DNA of 64,000 nt from Halorussus marinus (GCF_004765795.1 NZ_SBIV01000002.1:496001-560000), one strand, 5' to 3'; counted from the first letter of the stretch, positions 1 to 8,451 are shown. Translations and numbers: made by a program. The notes: generated from the sequence alone by a model not told the origin.

Positions 1-67
1 GCGTCGTTCTTCTGAGACCGCGACGCGCTCGCGGCGGTCGTCGCCTCGTCGGCGCTTCCTCCGGCGG

Positions 68-1933
68 CTACACGCTGTCGTCCCACACGTCGGCCATCGG
101 GCTCTTTCGGTCCGAGCCGCCCGCCGAGCGCGACCGGGACCGGCCGCCGGATTCGGACTCGTCGGCCGCCCCGGCGTTCCGTGAGGACCCGGCGTCCCGC
201 GACGGCGTGCCGGCCGACGACGACCGGCCGCCCGACCGGCGTCCCGACCCCGCGACCGACCGGCTCGCGCTCGCCGGATCGAAGGCGGGCAGGTCGGGCG
301 CCGTCATCCGGTCGATCTGGTCGGCGAACCACGGCGGCGTGTCGCTCTCGGCCCGATCGAACACCTGCAGGAGACTCGAATCCGCGAGGTAGGTCGCGCC
401 GTAGTCGTCGGGCGACCGGACCACCCGCCCGCAGGCCTGGATCACCGTCCGGAGCGCGGCGCGGTAGTACCACGCCCACTGGCCGGCTTCGAGCCGGTGG
501 GCGACCCGGGAGTCGCTGGTGTTGAGAAACGGCGCCTTGCAGATGACCTGCCACCGCGCGAGGTCGCCTTTCAGGTCGAGGGCCTCCTCCATCTTGACCG
601 AGAGGAACACCTCCTCGCCGTCGGTCGCCTTCCACGCCTCCAGTTGGGCGTCGCGGTCGTCCTTGTCGTGGAGCCGTAGCCGGTCGTCGACGCCGAACTC
701 CCCGAGCAGGTCGGCGAGTCGCTCCTGAATCGCGTACGAGTGGGCGTGGACGATCCCCTTCTCGCCGCGGTGGGCCTGCATGATTCGGACGAGCGCGCGG
801 GCGATATCCGGTAACGTGTCGTCGCGGTGGTCGTAGGTCATCTTCCCCTGGGTCACGTCGTACAGCGGGCGGTTCTCGACCGGGAAAGTGTGGTCCACGT
901 CGACCAGCGCGACGTCGTCGGGGGCCAGCCCCACCTGCCGGCAGAAGGCGTCTTTGTTGAGCATCGTGGCCGACAGGAGGGCGAACTTGTTCCCGCGCTC
1001 CCAGACGGTGTGGGTGAGGTATCGCTCGGGGTTCATCGGCTTGATCGTGATTGCCGTGCCCGCGCCGTCGGGCTGGTCGACGACCCAAGTCGTCGCGCTC
1101 TCGGCGTCGCGGTAGTCCTCGACGAACCAGTCGAGTTCGCCGATCAGCTCTTGCAAGCGGTCGCGCTCGGCGGCCTCGCTCGGCTCGAGCGCCTGCTGGG
1201 CGAGAAGTTCGTCCTTGCGCCGCCGACAGACGTTGGCGAGCCGGTCGGCGTACGCTACCGCGCGGTCGAGCCCGGTGATCTCGGGCACCTTCAGGTCCTC
1301 CCAGATCGGCACGGTCCGGGGGTTCAGGTCGATGGTCGCGTACATCTCGGCCCACTCGGCGAGCCCGTGGGCCTCGTCGACGACGACCACGTCGCGTTTG
1401 CGAAACACCTCCGAGCCCGCGGTCCGCATGAAGTACGCGAGGGTCATCGCCGCGATGTCCCGGTTGCTGGCGATGGCCCGGTCCGAGAAGTACGGACACC
1501 GGTGTTTGACCGAGCAATCGTACCCCGTCTCGCGGGCGCAGGGGGCCCGATCGACGGGTGTGTCGGTCTCGTCGGGCAGGATACAGGAGTAGTTGCGCTT
1601 GCCCCGGATGATCTTGAGGTCGGTCAGGAGGTCGTCTTCGGCGACGTCGTCGAGCTGGGACACCTGCGGGGTGGTGTAGTACGCGCCGGTCGCGTCGCTC
1701 GGCGCGGCGTCGTCGGGCCGGCGGGCACAGCCCGCGATTGCCCGGGCGAGCAGGGATTTGCCGCTGCCGGTCGGCGCCCGGACCAGCACCACGTCGTTGC
1801 CGTCGGCGAACGCGTCCCGGATGTCTTCGAGCGCGGCGCGCTGCGTGCCGCGATAGGAGGGCGCCGGAAAGGCTTCGAAAATCCGCTCGGGGTTCACTGT
1901 CGGAGGGGACGGGAGCCGGGAGCCTAAAGCCAC
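68..1933 (-). CDS. XPD/DinG-type (DEAD_2) ATP-dependent DNA helicase
   Basis: A superfamily 2 DNA helicase predicted to unwind DNA using ATP. The 621-residue protein has Walker A APTGSGKS at residues 53-60 and a DEAH box at 186-189. Between them, C117, C132, C140 and C146 match the layout of the XPD-type [4Fe-4S] cluster domain. The C-terminal helicase half carries LLSATML and the motif VI-like QACGRVVRSPDDYG. The last ~65 residues are a low-complexity Ser/Arg/Gly tail, probably disordered and unusually basic for this proteome. The small zinc protein at 1977-2186 lies just upstream on the same strand and may be co-transcribed. A longer family member is encoded at 40373-42553. The specific repair or replication role cannot be read from sequence. 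Confidence 0.9.
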   Translation of the reverse strand: MALGSRLPSPPTVNPERIFEAFPAPSYRGTQRAALEDIRDAFADGNDVVLVRAPTGSGKSLLARAIAGCARRPDDAAPSDATGAYYTTPQVSQLDDVAEDDLLTDLKIIRGKRNYSCILPDETDTPVDRAPCARETGYDCSVKHRCPYFSDRAIASNRDIAAMTLAYFMRTAGSEVFRKRDVVVVDEAHGLAEWAEMYATIDLNPRTVPIWEDLKVPEITGLDRAVAYADRLANVCRRRKDELLAQQALEPSEAAERDRLQELIGELDWFVEDYRDAESATTWVVDQPDGAGTAITIKPMNPERYLTHTVWERGNKFALLSATMLNKDAFCRQVGLAPDDVALVDVDHTFPVENRPLYDVTQGKMTYDHRDDTLPDIARALVRIMQAHRGEKGIVHAHSYAIQERLADLLGEFGVDDRLRLHDKDDRDAQLEAWKATDGEEVFLSVKMEEALDLKGDLARWQVICKAPFLNTSDSRVAHRLEAGQWAWYYRAALRTVIQACGRVVRSPDDYGATYLADSSLLQVFDRAESDTPPWFADQIDRMTAPDLPAFDPASASRSVAGSGRRSGGRSSSAGTPSRDAGSSRNAGAADESESGGRSRSRSAGGSDRKSPMADVWDDSV

Positions 1934-1976
1934 CGGAACCGCCGGTCGGCCGCCCCGGCTCGCCCCGGGCCGGCCG

Positions 1977-2186
1977 TCACGCCCGATCGAGCGCGGCCAC
2001 GTCCGCCCCTGAGGGGTCGTCGGGCAGACGGTCGATGCAGTCGAAACAGAGGAAGTGCTCGCTCCCGTCGCTGTCGAGTTCGAGGGTCATCCCGCCGGTC
2101 GCGTCGTGTTCGAGCGTCCAGATGTTGGCGATGCCGCCCGCGATCGTGACTCGGTCGCCACACCCCTCGCAGGTCTCGCTTGCCAT
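1977..2186 (-). CDS. Small CxxC-CxxC zinc-binding protein
   Basis: A 69-residue protein with two cysteine pairs, C6-x2-C9 near the start and C47-x2-C50 in a LCFDC motif, so it probably binds one zinc. I chose the ATG giving MASETCEGC. A further in-frame start nine codons upstream would only add MALEPLSRH and lacks conserved character. It resembles a conserved haloarchaeal family of unknown function (DUF7561, from memory). It sits about 45 bases upstream of the helicase gene on the same strand and runs divergently from the YkgJ-type gene at 2352. Function is unknown; a nucleic-acid or protein contact role is only a guess. Confidence 0.75.
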   Translation of the reverse strand: MASETCEGCGDRVTIAGGIANIWTLEHDATGGMTLELDSDGSEHFLCFDCIDRLPDDPSGADVAALDRA

Positions 2187-2351
2187 GTGTCTGGAGAGCG
2201 GTTCCAGCGCCATAGCCCTGCCGCCGACCGGCTCGCGTCGGTCGAGTCGCCGTCGGCGTGCTCTCGGTTCATGTCGGACGTTTGGGACCCGCGACAGTTA
2301 GGCGCTCGCCCGGAGCCTTATGCGACTCCGAGACGAACCCACGGAGTAGTC

Positions 2352-3215
2352 ATGGAGGTGAACTGCGAGGACTGCGCCGGCTGTTGCATCGACTGGCGGG
2401 CGCTCTCCCCCGAGCCGAGCGACCACGAGCGCCGGGGGCCCCGGACGCCGCTGGACGACGCGTACAACCTCGTGCCGCTGACCCGCGACGACGCGCGGGC
2501 GTTCCTCGACGCGGGGCTGGCCGACGCGCTGACCCCGCGGCTCTGGCGCGACGGGGACGGCGTCGAGATCGACGGCGTCCCGGTCGCGGCGGTCGACGAC
2601 CGACCGGTGTTTTTCCTCGGGCTCCGGAAGGCGCCCAAGCCGGTCGCGCCGTTCGGCGCCGATCCGACGTGGCTCCCCACCTGTGCGTTCCTCGATCCGA
2701 CGACCCTCCAGTGTCGGATCCACGACGCCGACGTCTACCCCGAGGAGTGCGCCGAGTACCCCGGCCACAACCTCGAACTGGGGAGCGAGACCGAATGCGA
2801 GCGCGTCGAGGCGGCGTTCGGCGGTGACCGACTGCTCGACGACGACCCGCCCGCGGACCTCTCGGCGCTGTTGCTCGGCCCGCAGGCGCTCGGCCAGAAG
2901 GTGTTCGCGTTCCCCGATTCCGACCGCCTCTCGGGCGTGGTCGGACGCGCCGAACGCGGCGAACTGACCGACGACGACCGAACGCTGTTCGTCGCGGCGG
3001 CGGTCGCGGCCGCACCCGGCACCGCGACGGTGAACCGCGAGCGGTTCGAGCGCGCGCTCGATCGGGCCCGCGAGGCCGACTCGTGGGTCGGACGGGCCGT
3101 CCCGGACTGGGAGGACCGGGCCGACGACGCCGACGCGCCGGTGCCCGACCCGGGCGTCGCCGATCGCGTGGAGGGCGAACGGGGCGCACCCCAGACCCCC
3201 GGCTGGACCGAGTAG
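2352..3215 (+). CDS. YkgJ-type CxxCxxCC cluster protein
   Basis: A 287-residue protein of the YkgJ family, putative zinc or iron-sulfur chelating proteins. The N-terminus has C5-x2-C8-x2-C11-C12. A second cysteine region (PTCAFLDP, then LQCRIHD and YPEECAEYPGHN) follows near residues 115-140 and gives the usual family ending C-x-IH...P-x-x-C-x-x-YP. The open frame runs far upstream, but the ATG at 2352 puts the conserved cysteine motif at the N-terminus as in relatives, so I use it. The C-terminal half is acidic and has no motif I recognise. The function of the family is not established. Confidence 0.85.
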   Translation: MEVNCEDCAGCCIDWRALSPEPSDHERRGPRTPLDDAYNLVPLTRDDARAFLDAGLADALTPRLWRDGDGVEIDGVPVAAVDDRPVFFLGLRKAPKPVAPFGADPTWLPTCAFLDPTTLQCRIHDADVYPEECAEYPGHNLELGSETECERVEAAFGGDRLLDDDPPADLSALLLGPQALGQKVFAFPDSDRLSGVVGRAERGELTDDDRTLFVAAAVAAAPGTATVNRERFERALDRAREADSWVGRAVPDWEDRADDADAPVPDPGVADRVEGERGAPQTPGWTE

Positions 3216-3240
3216 ACGCGAGCGCAGAACAGACGACGGG

Positions 3241-3411
3241 CTACTGCTCGGCCTTGATGGCTTCGAACTGATCGAGGAGATCCTCGGTCGAGTCGCCGGA
3301 GTCGTACTCCACGGTCCCGTGGTAGGTCGTCCGGTCGTCGTCCTCGCTCACGTCGACCGTGTTGTTCTTGCGCTCCCGGCGCTCGTGTTCGTCTTCGTCA
3401 TAGGCACCCAT
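3241..3411 (-). CDS. Small acidic haloarchaeal protein (DUF5786-like)
   Basis: A 56-residue, highly charged protein beginning MGAYDEDEHERRE with a middle segment DDRTTYHGTVEYDSGDS. I recognise this pattern as the conserved haloarchaeal DUF5786 family, from memory only. It has no cysteines, signal peptide or membrane segment. The ATG at 3411 is preferred over one seven codons upstream because relatives begin with MG(x)YD. It converges with the YkgJ-type gene and is divergent from the gene at 3587, with an AT-rich promoter region between. Function is unknown. Confidence 0.75.
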   Translation of the reverse strand: MGAYDEDEHERRERKNNTVDVSEDDDRTTYHGTVEYDSGDSTEDLLDQFEAIKAEQ

Positions 3412-3586
3412 TGACATGACAACCACACTCATGATTGGAAAGCCGCCGTAATGAATGTAACGGATAATAACACCGATTTATCGCCTCGAAAGCAGGTCGG
3501 AATCGCGGGCGGACGCGGGATCGCCCGGCGAACGACGGGCCGCGAGCGTCACAACACGTAAATTCCCCGCGGGACAACTGTCGCCC

Positions 3587-4594
3587 GTGGCAAGCCCGCT
3601 CCGCTTTCGCCGCTCTCTGGAGCGGTGGACAGACGACAGGGTCGAACGCGACCTGCGCGAACCCCTCGACCGGAAATTCGGCGCGACCCGCCGGACGCCC
3701 CACTACGCCGGACCGAACGGCTACGAGGCGCTCCGGATCGAGATGGACAACGGCGACCTCGCGCTCTTCGCGTTCGACGACGAGGAGGCGTTCTGGCTCG
3801 GCAACACCGAGACCCCCTCGGCGCTCTGGCGCACCGACAAACATACTTTCGAGGAGGTTCCCTACCCCGTCGCGCGGTGGGCCCAGCGCGAACTGCTCGG
3901 CGACCTGCAGGTCGAGGCGCCGTGGCTGGCCGAGTACGACCACCTCTCGTGGTTCTTCCTGCCCGTGCTGTTCTCGAAGGACGGTCGCCACTCCACCCGG
4001 GAGTTCTTCCGGGAACACGCCGCGGGCTTTCCCGACACGACCCGCGAGGCGGTGCTGTCGTTTTACGAGGAGTTCCTCTCGACGGGCGTGCTCGACGACT
4101 ACCGGTATACGATGGCGAGCAAGCTCGGAACGAGCCCGCAGGTCGACCCCGTCAGGATGGCGTCGGCGATGAGCGAGTTCAGCGTCGCCAAGCTGTTGAC
4201 CGACGCCGACTACGGCCTCACGCCCGAGATCGAGGTCACGACCGGCCACTCGCTCGACTTCCGGGCCGAGACGCCCGACGGCGAGTCGCCGCTGGTCGAG
4301 GTCACCCGACCGCGACCGCCGACCCGCCGGCGGGCGTCGACTCCGGTCGCCGCGGTCCGCGAGACCGCCGAGACCAAGACCTCCGGCCAGCTCCAGAAAC
4401 ACGGCGGCGGCGCGGTCCTGTTCGTCGACTGCTCGGGGTTCCGCGACGACGAGTGGGCCGCCGTCAGGGGCGAACAGCCCGGCGTGCGCCACCGACCCGC
4501 GGTCGTGTTCCGACCGCGGCCCTCCGGCCGGATCGAAGCGTACAGCAAGGGATCTGTCCCGCTGGACCTCGACGGCGCCGTCGAGTGGGTGTAA
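3587..4594 (+). CDS. DUF5784-family protein, possible nuclease-like fold
   Basis: A 335-residue protein from a GTG start, preceded by an AT-rich TATA-like element about 28 bases upstream, consistent with a leaderless transcript. It matches the conserved haloarchaeal DUF5784 family in my recollection (N-terminus ASPLRFRRSLERW; a central MDNGDLALFAFDDEEAFWLG segment, residues 53-72). The C-terminal third (about 195-285) has a helix, then D224, then PLVEVTRP with E238 and T240, then VLFVDCSGF. This resembles the beta-hairpin core of PD-(D/E)XK nucleases but with Thr in place of the catalytic Lys. The resemblance is inference. There are no membrane segments. Confidence 0.82.
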   Translation: MASPLRFRRSLERWTDDRVERDLREPLDRKFGATRRTPHYAGPNGYEALRIEMDNGDLALFAFDDEEAFWLGNTETPSALWRTDKHTFEEVPYPVARWAQRELLGDLQVEAPWLAEYDHLSWFFLPVLFSKDGRHSTREFFREHAAGFPDTTREAVLSFYEEFLSTGVLDDYRYTMASKLGTSPQVDPVRMASAMSEFSVAKLLTDADYGLTPEIEVTTGHSLDFRAETPDGESPLVEVTRPRPPTRRRASTPVAAVRETAETKTSGQLQKHGGGAVLFVDCSGFRDDEWAAVRGEQPGVRHRPAVVFRPRPSGRIEAYSKGSVPLDLDGAVEWV

Positions 4595-4633
4595 CAGTCC
4601 CGACGCAGTAGAAAGCGGTCGCGAGGCGGTGCC

Positions 4634-4694
4634 GTGCGGACGCGGGGCGGTCGCGGTGCGGTGCGGACGCGGGGCGGTGCAGATGCGGGGCGGT
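4634..4694. repeat. Three imperfect tandem 18-mers
   Basis: Three copies of GTGCGGACGCGGGGCGGT or a two-base variant lie at 4634-4651, 4661-4678 and 4677-4694. They fill the gap between the DUF5784-like gene and the distal box of intergenic element A. Element B has a similar tandem-repeat tail at its distal end (16079-16111). No ORF crosses the region convincingly. Confidence 0.7.
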
Positions 4695-4719
4695 CGCGGT
4701 GCTGTGGCGTCCCAGTAAT

Positions 4720-4845
4720 TCTACCGCGAGCGAGGGCGAAGCCCGAGCGAGCGGCCCAAGGGCCGACCATCGGGAGGCCCGCAGTGGTTTTGATCGAGCT
4801 TTTGCAAGGGCGGCGCGTTTGTGCGCCGCCCGCAGGAAAAGGTCG
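4720..4845 (-). repeat. Dispersed structured intergenic element, copy A
   Basis: Read on the minus strand this starts one base after the stop codon at 4847. It runs CGACCTTTT, a 9-bp GGGCGGCGC/GCGCCGCCC hairpin (arms 4823-4831 and 4808-4816, six-base loop), then TTGCAAAAGCTCGATCAAAA. A distal box GGGCCGCTCGCTC...CGCTCGCGGT follows (plus-strand 4724-4758). The 60-base core (4786-4845) matches copy C at 54 of 60 positions, and most mismatches are in the hairpin loop. It lies between convergent genes, so one role could be transcription termination. I know no name for this element. Confidence 0.85.
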
Positions 4846-4846
4846 G

Positions 4847-5131
4847 TTAGAAGGAAACCTGCCCCGGCCCGTCGGTGCCGAGCACCGTCGGGTCCCGGTC
4901 GCTGTACCCCTCGCGGCCGATTGCCTTGCTACTGACCGCCGAGTACATGGTGGCCTGTGCCTCGCGAGCGTCGGCGAACGTCTCCGAGGCGCCGCGCGCG
5001 AACACTTCACCGAGGGACTCGGTGCCGTTGGGGAGGTCGAGTTCGTAGTCGTCGTACGAGTCGGCGAGCTGGTCGGAGGTCGCGGGGTAGTCGTGGCGGT
5101 CCAGCGCGGTCGTCGCCTGTTTCAGTGACAT
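4847..5131 (-). CDS. Small conserved haloarchaeal protein (DUF5789-like)
   Basis: A 94-residue soluble acidic protein. The N-terminal half (SLKQATTALDRHDYPATSDQL) looks helical. The C-terminus contains SSKAIGREGYSDRDPTVLG, which I recall from the haloarchaeal DUF5789 family. It has no cysteines or membrane segments. Its promoter lies in the AT-rich stretch 5132-5200, shared with the divergent PHP gene. Immediately after its stop codon is structured intergenic element A. Function is unknown. Confidence 0.75.
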   Translation of the reverse strand: MSLKQATTALDRHDYPATSDQLADSYDDYELDLPNGTESLGEVFARGASETFADAREAQATMYSAVSSKAIGREGYSDRDPTVLGTDGPGQVSF

Positions 5132-5220
5132 CGACAGAATCTACATGGATGTTAATGATAAAGCTTGTCGTCGGACAGTATGATCGTCCTTAAGGAGTTT
5201 AATGGCGTGTTGTCGGTTGC

Positions 5221-5244
5221 GAAGCCCTTTCGTCGGTGGGCTTC
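5221..5244. promoter_or_regulatory. Inverted repeat upstream of the PHP gene
   Basis: GAAGCCC (5221-5227), ten bases, then GGGCTTC (5238-5244): a perfect 7-bp inverted repeat ending 11 bases before the PHP start codon. It could form a hairpin over the start region or bind a dimeric regulator. A TATA-like TTTAAT lies just upstream. Confidence 0.45.
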
Positions 5245-5255
5245 GTTCGGGGGGT

Positions 5256-6050
5256 ATGAGCGTCTTCGCGGACCTCCACGTCCACACGACCAACTCGGAC
5301 GGCGAGTTACAGCTCGATCAGATTTCGGCGGCCGCCCGCGAGGCCGACGTCTCGGTCGTCGCCGTGACCGACCACGACCGACTCAACCCGGACCTCGCGG
5401 CGCCGGTCGGCACGATCGACGGCGTGACCGTCGTCCACGGCATCGAACTCAGGGTCGAGGCGCCCCACGGCGAGCGGGTCGACCTGCTCGGCTACGGCGT
5501 CAGCCCGACCGACGCGCTCGGCGAGGAGCTCGATCGGATACAGGCCGACCGGATCGAGCGCGGCCGCGAGCTCATCGAGCGCGTCGAGGACCGGCTCGGG
5601 ATCGAACTCGACCTCGAACCGCGGGCGGGGCTCGGCCGCCCGCACGTCGCTCGCGCGATCGACGACCACCCCGACACCGGGTACGACTACGAGGGGGCGT
5701 TCGACGAGCTCATCGGCGACGACGGCCCTTGTTTCGTCGCCCGCGAGGTGACCGACTTCGAGCGCGGCGTCGAACTGCTGGAGGCGGCCTGCGGGCTCGT
5801 CGGACTCGCCCACCCGTACCGGTACGACGATCCCGAGGCGGCGCTCGGGCTGACACGCCACCTCGACGCGGTCGAGCGCTACTACCCCTACGGCCGGGAG
5901 GTCGACCCCCGACCGGTCGAGCGCGCGATCGCCGAGCACGACCTCGTCCCGACCGGCGGGAGCGACGCCCACGAGCGGCGTCTCGGGCTGGCGGGGCTCT
6001 CGAAGCCCGAGTACCGACACTTCCGGTCGGCGGTGGACCCGCAGGCGTAG
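5256..6050 (+). CDS. PHP-domain metal-dependent phosphoesterase
   Basis: A 264-residue PHP-domain protein of the TrpH/YciV type, expected to hydrolyse phosphoester bonds using two or three metal ions. The metal motifs are all present: DLHVH at residues 6-10, VTDHD at 37-41, HGIEL, GLGRPHVARA, GLAHPYRY and a final GGSDAH. The ATG giving MSVFADLHVH is used because it places the first motif at the expected position; the frame opens earlier at weak starts. An inverted repeat lies just before the start. The likely substrate class is small nucleotides or RNA 5-prime ends, but this is not readable here. Confidence 0.88.
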   Translation: MSVFADLHVHTTNSDGELQLDQISAAAREADVSVVAVTDHDRLNPDLAAPVGTIDGVTVVHGIELRVEAPHGERVDLLGYGVSPTDALGEELDRIQADRIERGRELIERVEDRLGIELDLEPRAGLGRPHVARAIDDHPDTGYDYEGAFDELIGDDGPCFVAREVTDFERGVELLEAACGLVGLAHPYRYDDPEAALGLTRHLDAVERYYPYGREVDPRPVERAIAEHDLVPTGGSDAHERRLGLAGLSKPEYRHFRSAVDPQA

Positions 6051-6082
6051 AGTTAAACCGGGTGGGGCCCCTACGGTGGGTC

Positions 6083-6247
6083 ATGCGGTGTCACTACTGC
6101 GACCGGGAAGCGTCGTTCGCGCCCGAGAAGGGCGGCGTCCGGGTCGGCCTCTGCGAGGAGCACTTCCGCGAGCAGTTCGAGTATCTCGCGGACACCGACG
6201 CGCTGGCGTCGCTCCGCCAGGAGCTCGACGTCGATCGCCCGGAGTAG
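6083..6247 (+). CDS. Small CxxC-CxxH zinc finger protein
   Basis: A 54-residue protein starting MRCHYCDREASF, with C3-x2-C6 and C24-x2-H27, a plausible single zinc site, followed by a helical acidic tail. I recall a haloarchaeal family of this shape (DUF6757). It follows the PHP gene by 32 bases on the same strand, with a TTAAA-containing stretch between that could act as its own TATA box. Function is unknown. Confidence 0.75.
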   Translation: MRCHYCDREASFAPEKGGVRVGLCEEHFREQFEYLADTDALASLRQELDVDRPE

Positions 6248-6297
6248 CGCGTCGAAAAACGATCGGTTCTGGGCGTCTCAGCGCCGCCAGTCTCGTC

Positions 6298-6624
<327 letters not shown>

Positions 6625-6804
6625 TCACCTGTTCGTATTACAGGCGGAAGGCTACTTAAAACGATGCTCTTTACTTAAATCCACGGGTCGGGGAAACGAT
6701 TTAGGCCGGGCTAAAAACGGGGGACGGGAGCGGTCCGGTCGTTTCCGTACAGCGTCGAGAGCTGACCGTTTAAGTCAGTCCGGCGCCAGTCGGCGTCGAC
6801 GTCG

Positions 6805-7026
6805 CTACTCGGAATCGCCGGTCGGCTCGGGGCCGAACCGCTGCCACGCCAGTCCGAGCGCGGCGACGGTGACGACCGTCACCGCCACCTGCGCGAGACT
6901 CCCGCCGAGCCCGCCGGCGACCGCGCCGCCGGTCAGGGCCCCACCGCCGACCGCACCGGTCCCGACACAGCAGAGGCTCGCCGCGCCGCCGACGCCGAGT
7001 AGCGCCAACCGCGAATCGCTGACCAT
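6805..7026 (-). CDS. Small hydrophobic membrane protein
   Basis: A 73-residue protein with a Gly/Ala-rich hydrophobic core. Two membrane helices are likely, about residues 6-35 (which include a Cys pair in ASLCCVG) and 42-62. The tail is short and acidic. The ATG at 7026 begins right where hydrophobicity starts, and upstream codons are Arg-rich shadow sequence. It stands alone, divergent from the aldo/keto reductase gene. No family is recognised. Confidence 0.55.
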   Translation of the reverse strand: MVSDSRLALLGVGGAASLCCVGTGAVGGGALTGGAVAGGLGGSLAQVAVTVVTVAALGLAWQRFGPEPTGDSE

Positions 7027-7215
7027 GCGTGATCGTGGCCGCCCGCGGCCTTCGCTCTTTCGTCCGCGTCGTTCCGCCAGAAGCCGTCTCGCGCCGCGGT
7101 CGTCGCGCCGACGGACACGTCGACCGCCGGGGCGGTCGGATCCAGGAGCCGCGATGTCGCGGGCGGAGTTGCCGGCGCGCGTACCTTTTTGCCCGGCCGC
7201 GGACACGAACAGTTC

Positions 7216-8010
7216 GTGACCACGATTCCCAGTCCGGGGCTCGGCACCTCCGGGAACGACGAGCCCGATCAGTGTGCCGAGACGATCCGAACCGCGCTCG
7301 AACTCGGCTACCGACACGTCGACACCGCCCAGATGTACGACAACGAGGCCGCGGTCGGCGACGGCATCGCCGCCAGCGACGTCCCGCGCGAGGAGATCTT
7401 CCTCGCGACGAAGGTCCACCCGACGAATCTCGCGGCCGAGGACGTCGCCCGGACTGCCGACGAGAGCCTCGACAGGCTCGGGGTCGACGCCGTCGACCTG
7501 TTCTACGTCCACTGGCCGACCCACGCCTACGACGCCGAGGCGACCCTGCCCGCGTTCGACCGGCTCGCGGCGACCGGCAAGACCGAGCACGTCGGCGTGA
7601 GCAACTTCACGGTCGATCTGCTGGCGGAGGCCCGCGAGATTCTCGACGCGCCGATCGCCGCCAATCAGGTCGAGATGCACCCCCTGCTCCCGCAGGACGA
7701 CCTCCTTGCGTACTGCCGCGAACACGACATCACGGTGGTCGCGTACGCCCCGCTACTGCAGGGAGAGGCCGGCGACGTCGACGTGTTGGCCGACGTCGCC
7801 GACGACCGCGACGTGAGCCCCGAGGCGGTCAGCCTCGCGTGGCTGGCCCAGCGCGACGGCGTCGTCCCCATCCCGAAGGCCACCGGCGAGTCCCACCTCC
7901 GGGCGAACTTCGACCCGCCCGCGCTCACCGACGAGGAAGTGGCCCGCATCGACGCCATCGAGCGCCGCGAGCGACGCGTCGACCCCGACGGCGCGGCGTG
8001 GGACGCGTAG
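7216..8010 (+). CDS. Aldo/keto reductase
   Basis: A 264-residue NAD(P)H-dependent oxidoreductase with the aldo/keto reductase TIM barrel. The catalytic tetrad is visible: Asp and Tyr in HVDTAQMYDNEAAVG, Lys in ATKVHPTN and His in YVHWPTH. The cofactor-binding end VPIPKATGESHL is present. I chose the GTG at 7216 (VTTIPSPGLGTS) because it starts right at the first conserved strand and has a CCTTTTT TATA-like stretch about 28 bases upstream. The TTG nine codons earlier adds nothing conserved. The substrate is unknown; relatives reduce 2,5-diketogluconate and other carbonyls. The MOSC gene converges, with 3 bases between the stops. Confidence 0.9.
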   Translation: MTTIPSPGLGTSGNDEPDQCAETIRTALELGYRHVDTAQMYDNEAAVGDGIAASDVPREEIFLATKVHPTNLAAEDVARTADESLDRLGVDAVDLFYVHWPTHAYDAEATLPAFDRLAATGKTEHVGVSNFTVDLLAEAREILDAPIAANQVEMHPLLPQDDLLAYCREHDITVVAYAPLLQGEAGDVDVLADVADDRDVSPEAVSLAWLAQRDGVVPIPKATGESHLRANFDPPALTDEEVARIDAIERRERRVDPDGAAWDA

Positions 8011-8013
8011 GGC

Positions 8014-8451
8014 TCAGAGGGGCTCGATCTCGTCGCCGCGTTCGAGCGTACCCGACTCCACGACGTCCGCCCGGAGCCCGCCCCGGTGGAGGAGTTCGGA
8101 GACGACGCCGTCCCGTGTCAGCGATTCGAGGTGGCGACACGGCTCGCAGAGTTCGACGCCCTCACAGACCACGTCGCCGACGCGGAACCGCTCGCCGACG
8201 AGGTGATTGAGCGCGGCGTCGCTGGTGGTGACGTTCCGGCGGTGGCGGCCGTCCCGGAGTTCGAAGCCGTCGCGCTCGGCGGCCGCCAGCGCCTCGGACT
8301 CGATGAGCGTGAGCCCGCCGCCCCCGTCCCCGAAGTGACGGTCCCCCCGGAGTCCGCGGCCCGCGAGCGCTTCGACCGCACCGACCGATTCGACGTCCGC
8401 GCCCGACTCGGGCGCGAGGTGGATGGCTTCGACAGTACCCGTTCCGTTCAT
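8014..8451 (-). CDS. MOSC domain protein
   Basis: A 145-residue stand-alone MOSC domain, the fold found at the C-terminus of molybdenum cofactor sulfurases. The conserved GLRGDRHFG near residues 33-41, LTLIESEAL, the RRNVTT motif and the cysteine-bearing LCEPCRHLE are all present. The conserved Cys is thought to carry sulfur or bind the molybdenum centre in relatives. The likely role is handling of activated sulfur or reduction of N-hydroxylated compounds, which is inference. It converges with the aldo/keto reductase gene, and the taw2-nmd3 pair lies downstream on the same strand. Confidence 0.88.
   Translation of the reverse strand: MNGTGTVEAIHLAPESGADVESVGAVEALAGRGLRGDRHFGDGGGGLTLIESEALAAAERDGFELRDGRHRRNVTTSDAALNHLVGERFRVGDVVCEGVELCEPCRHLESLTRDGVVSELLHRGGLRADVVESGTLERGDEIEPL

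Noticed and set aside
827-1927. Long plus-strand ORF opposite the helicase
   Set aside because: It is an antisense shadow of GC-rich coding DNA; the protein is a Val/Arg/Gly repeat-like string without family motifs, whereas the minus strand has full helicase motifs.
7189-7215. TTG start extending the aldo/keto reductase by nine codons
   Set aside because: The extra residues are not part of the conserved N-terminus, and the GTG at 7216 fits the TATA spacing better.
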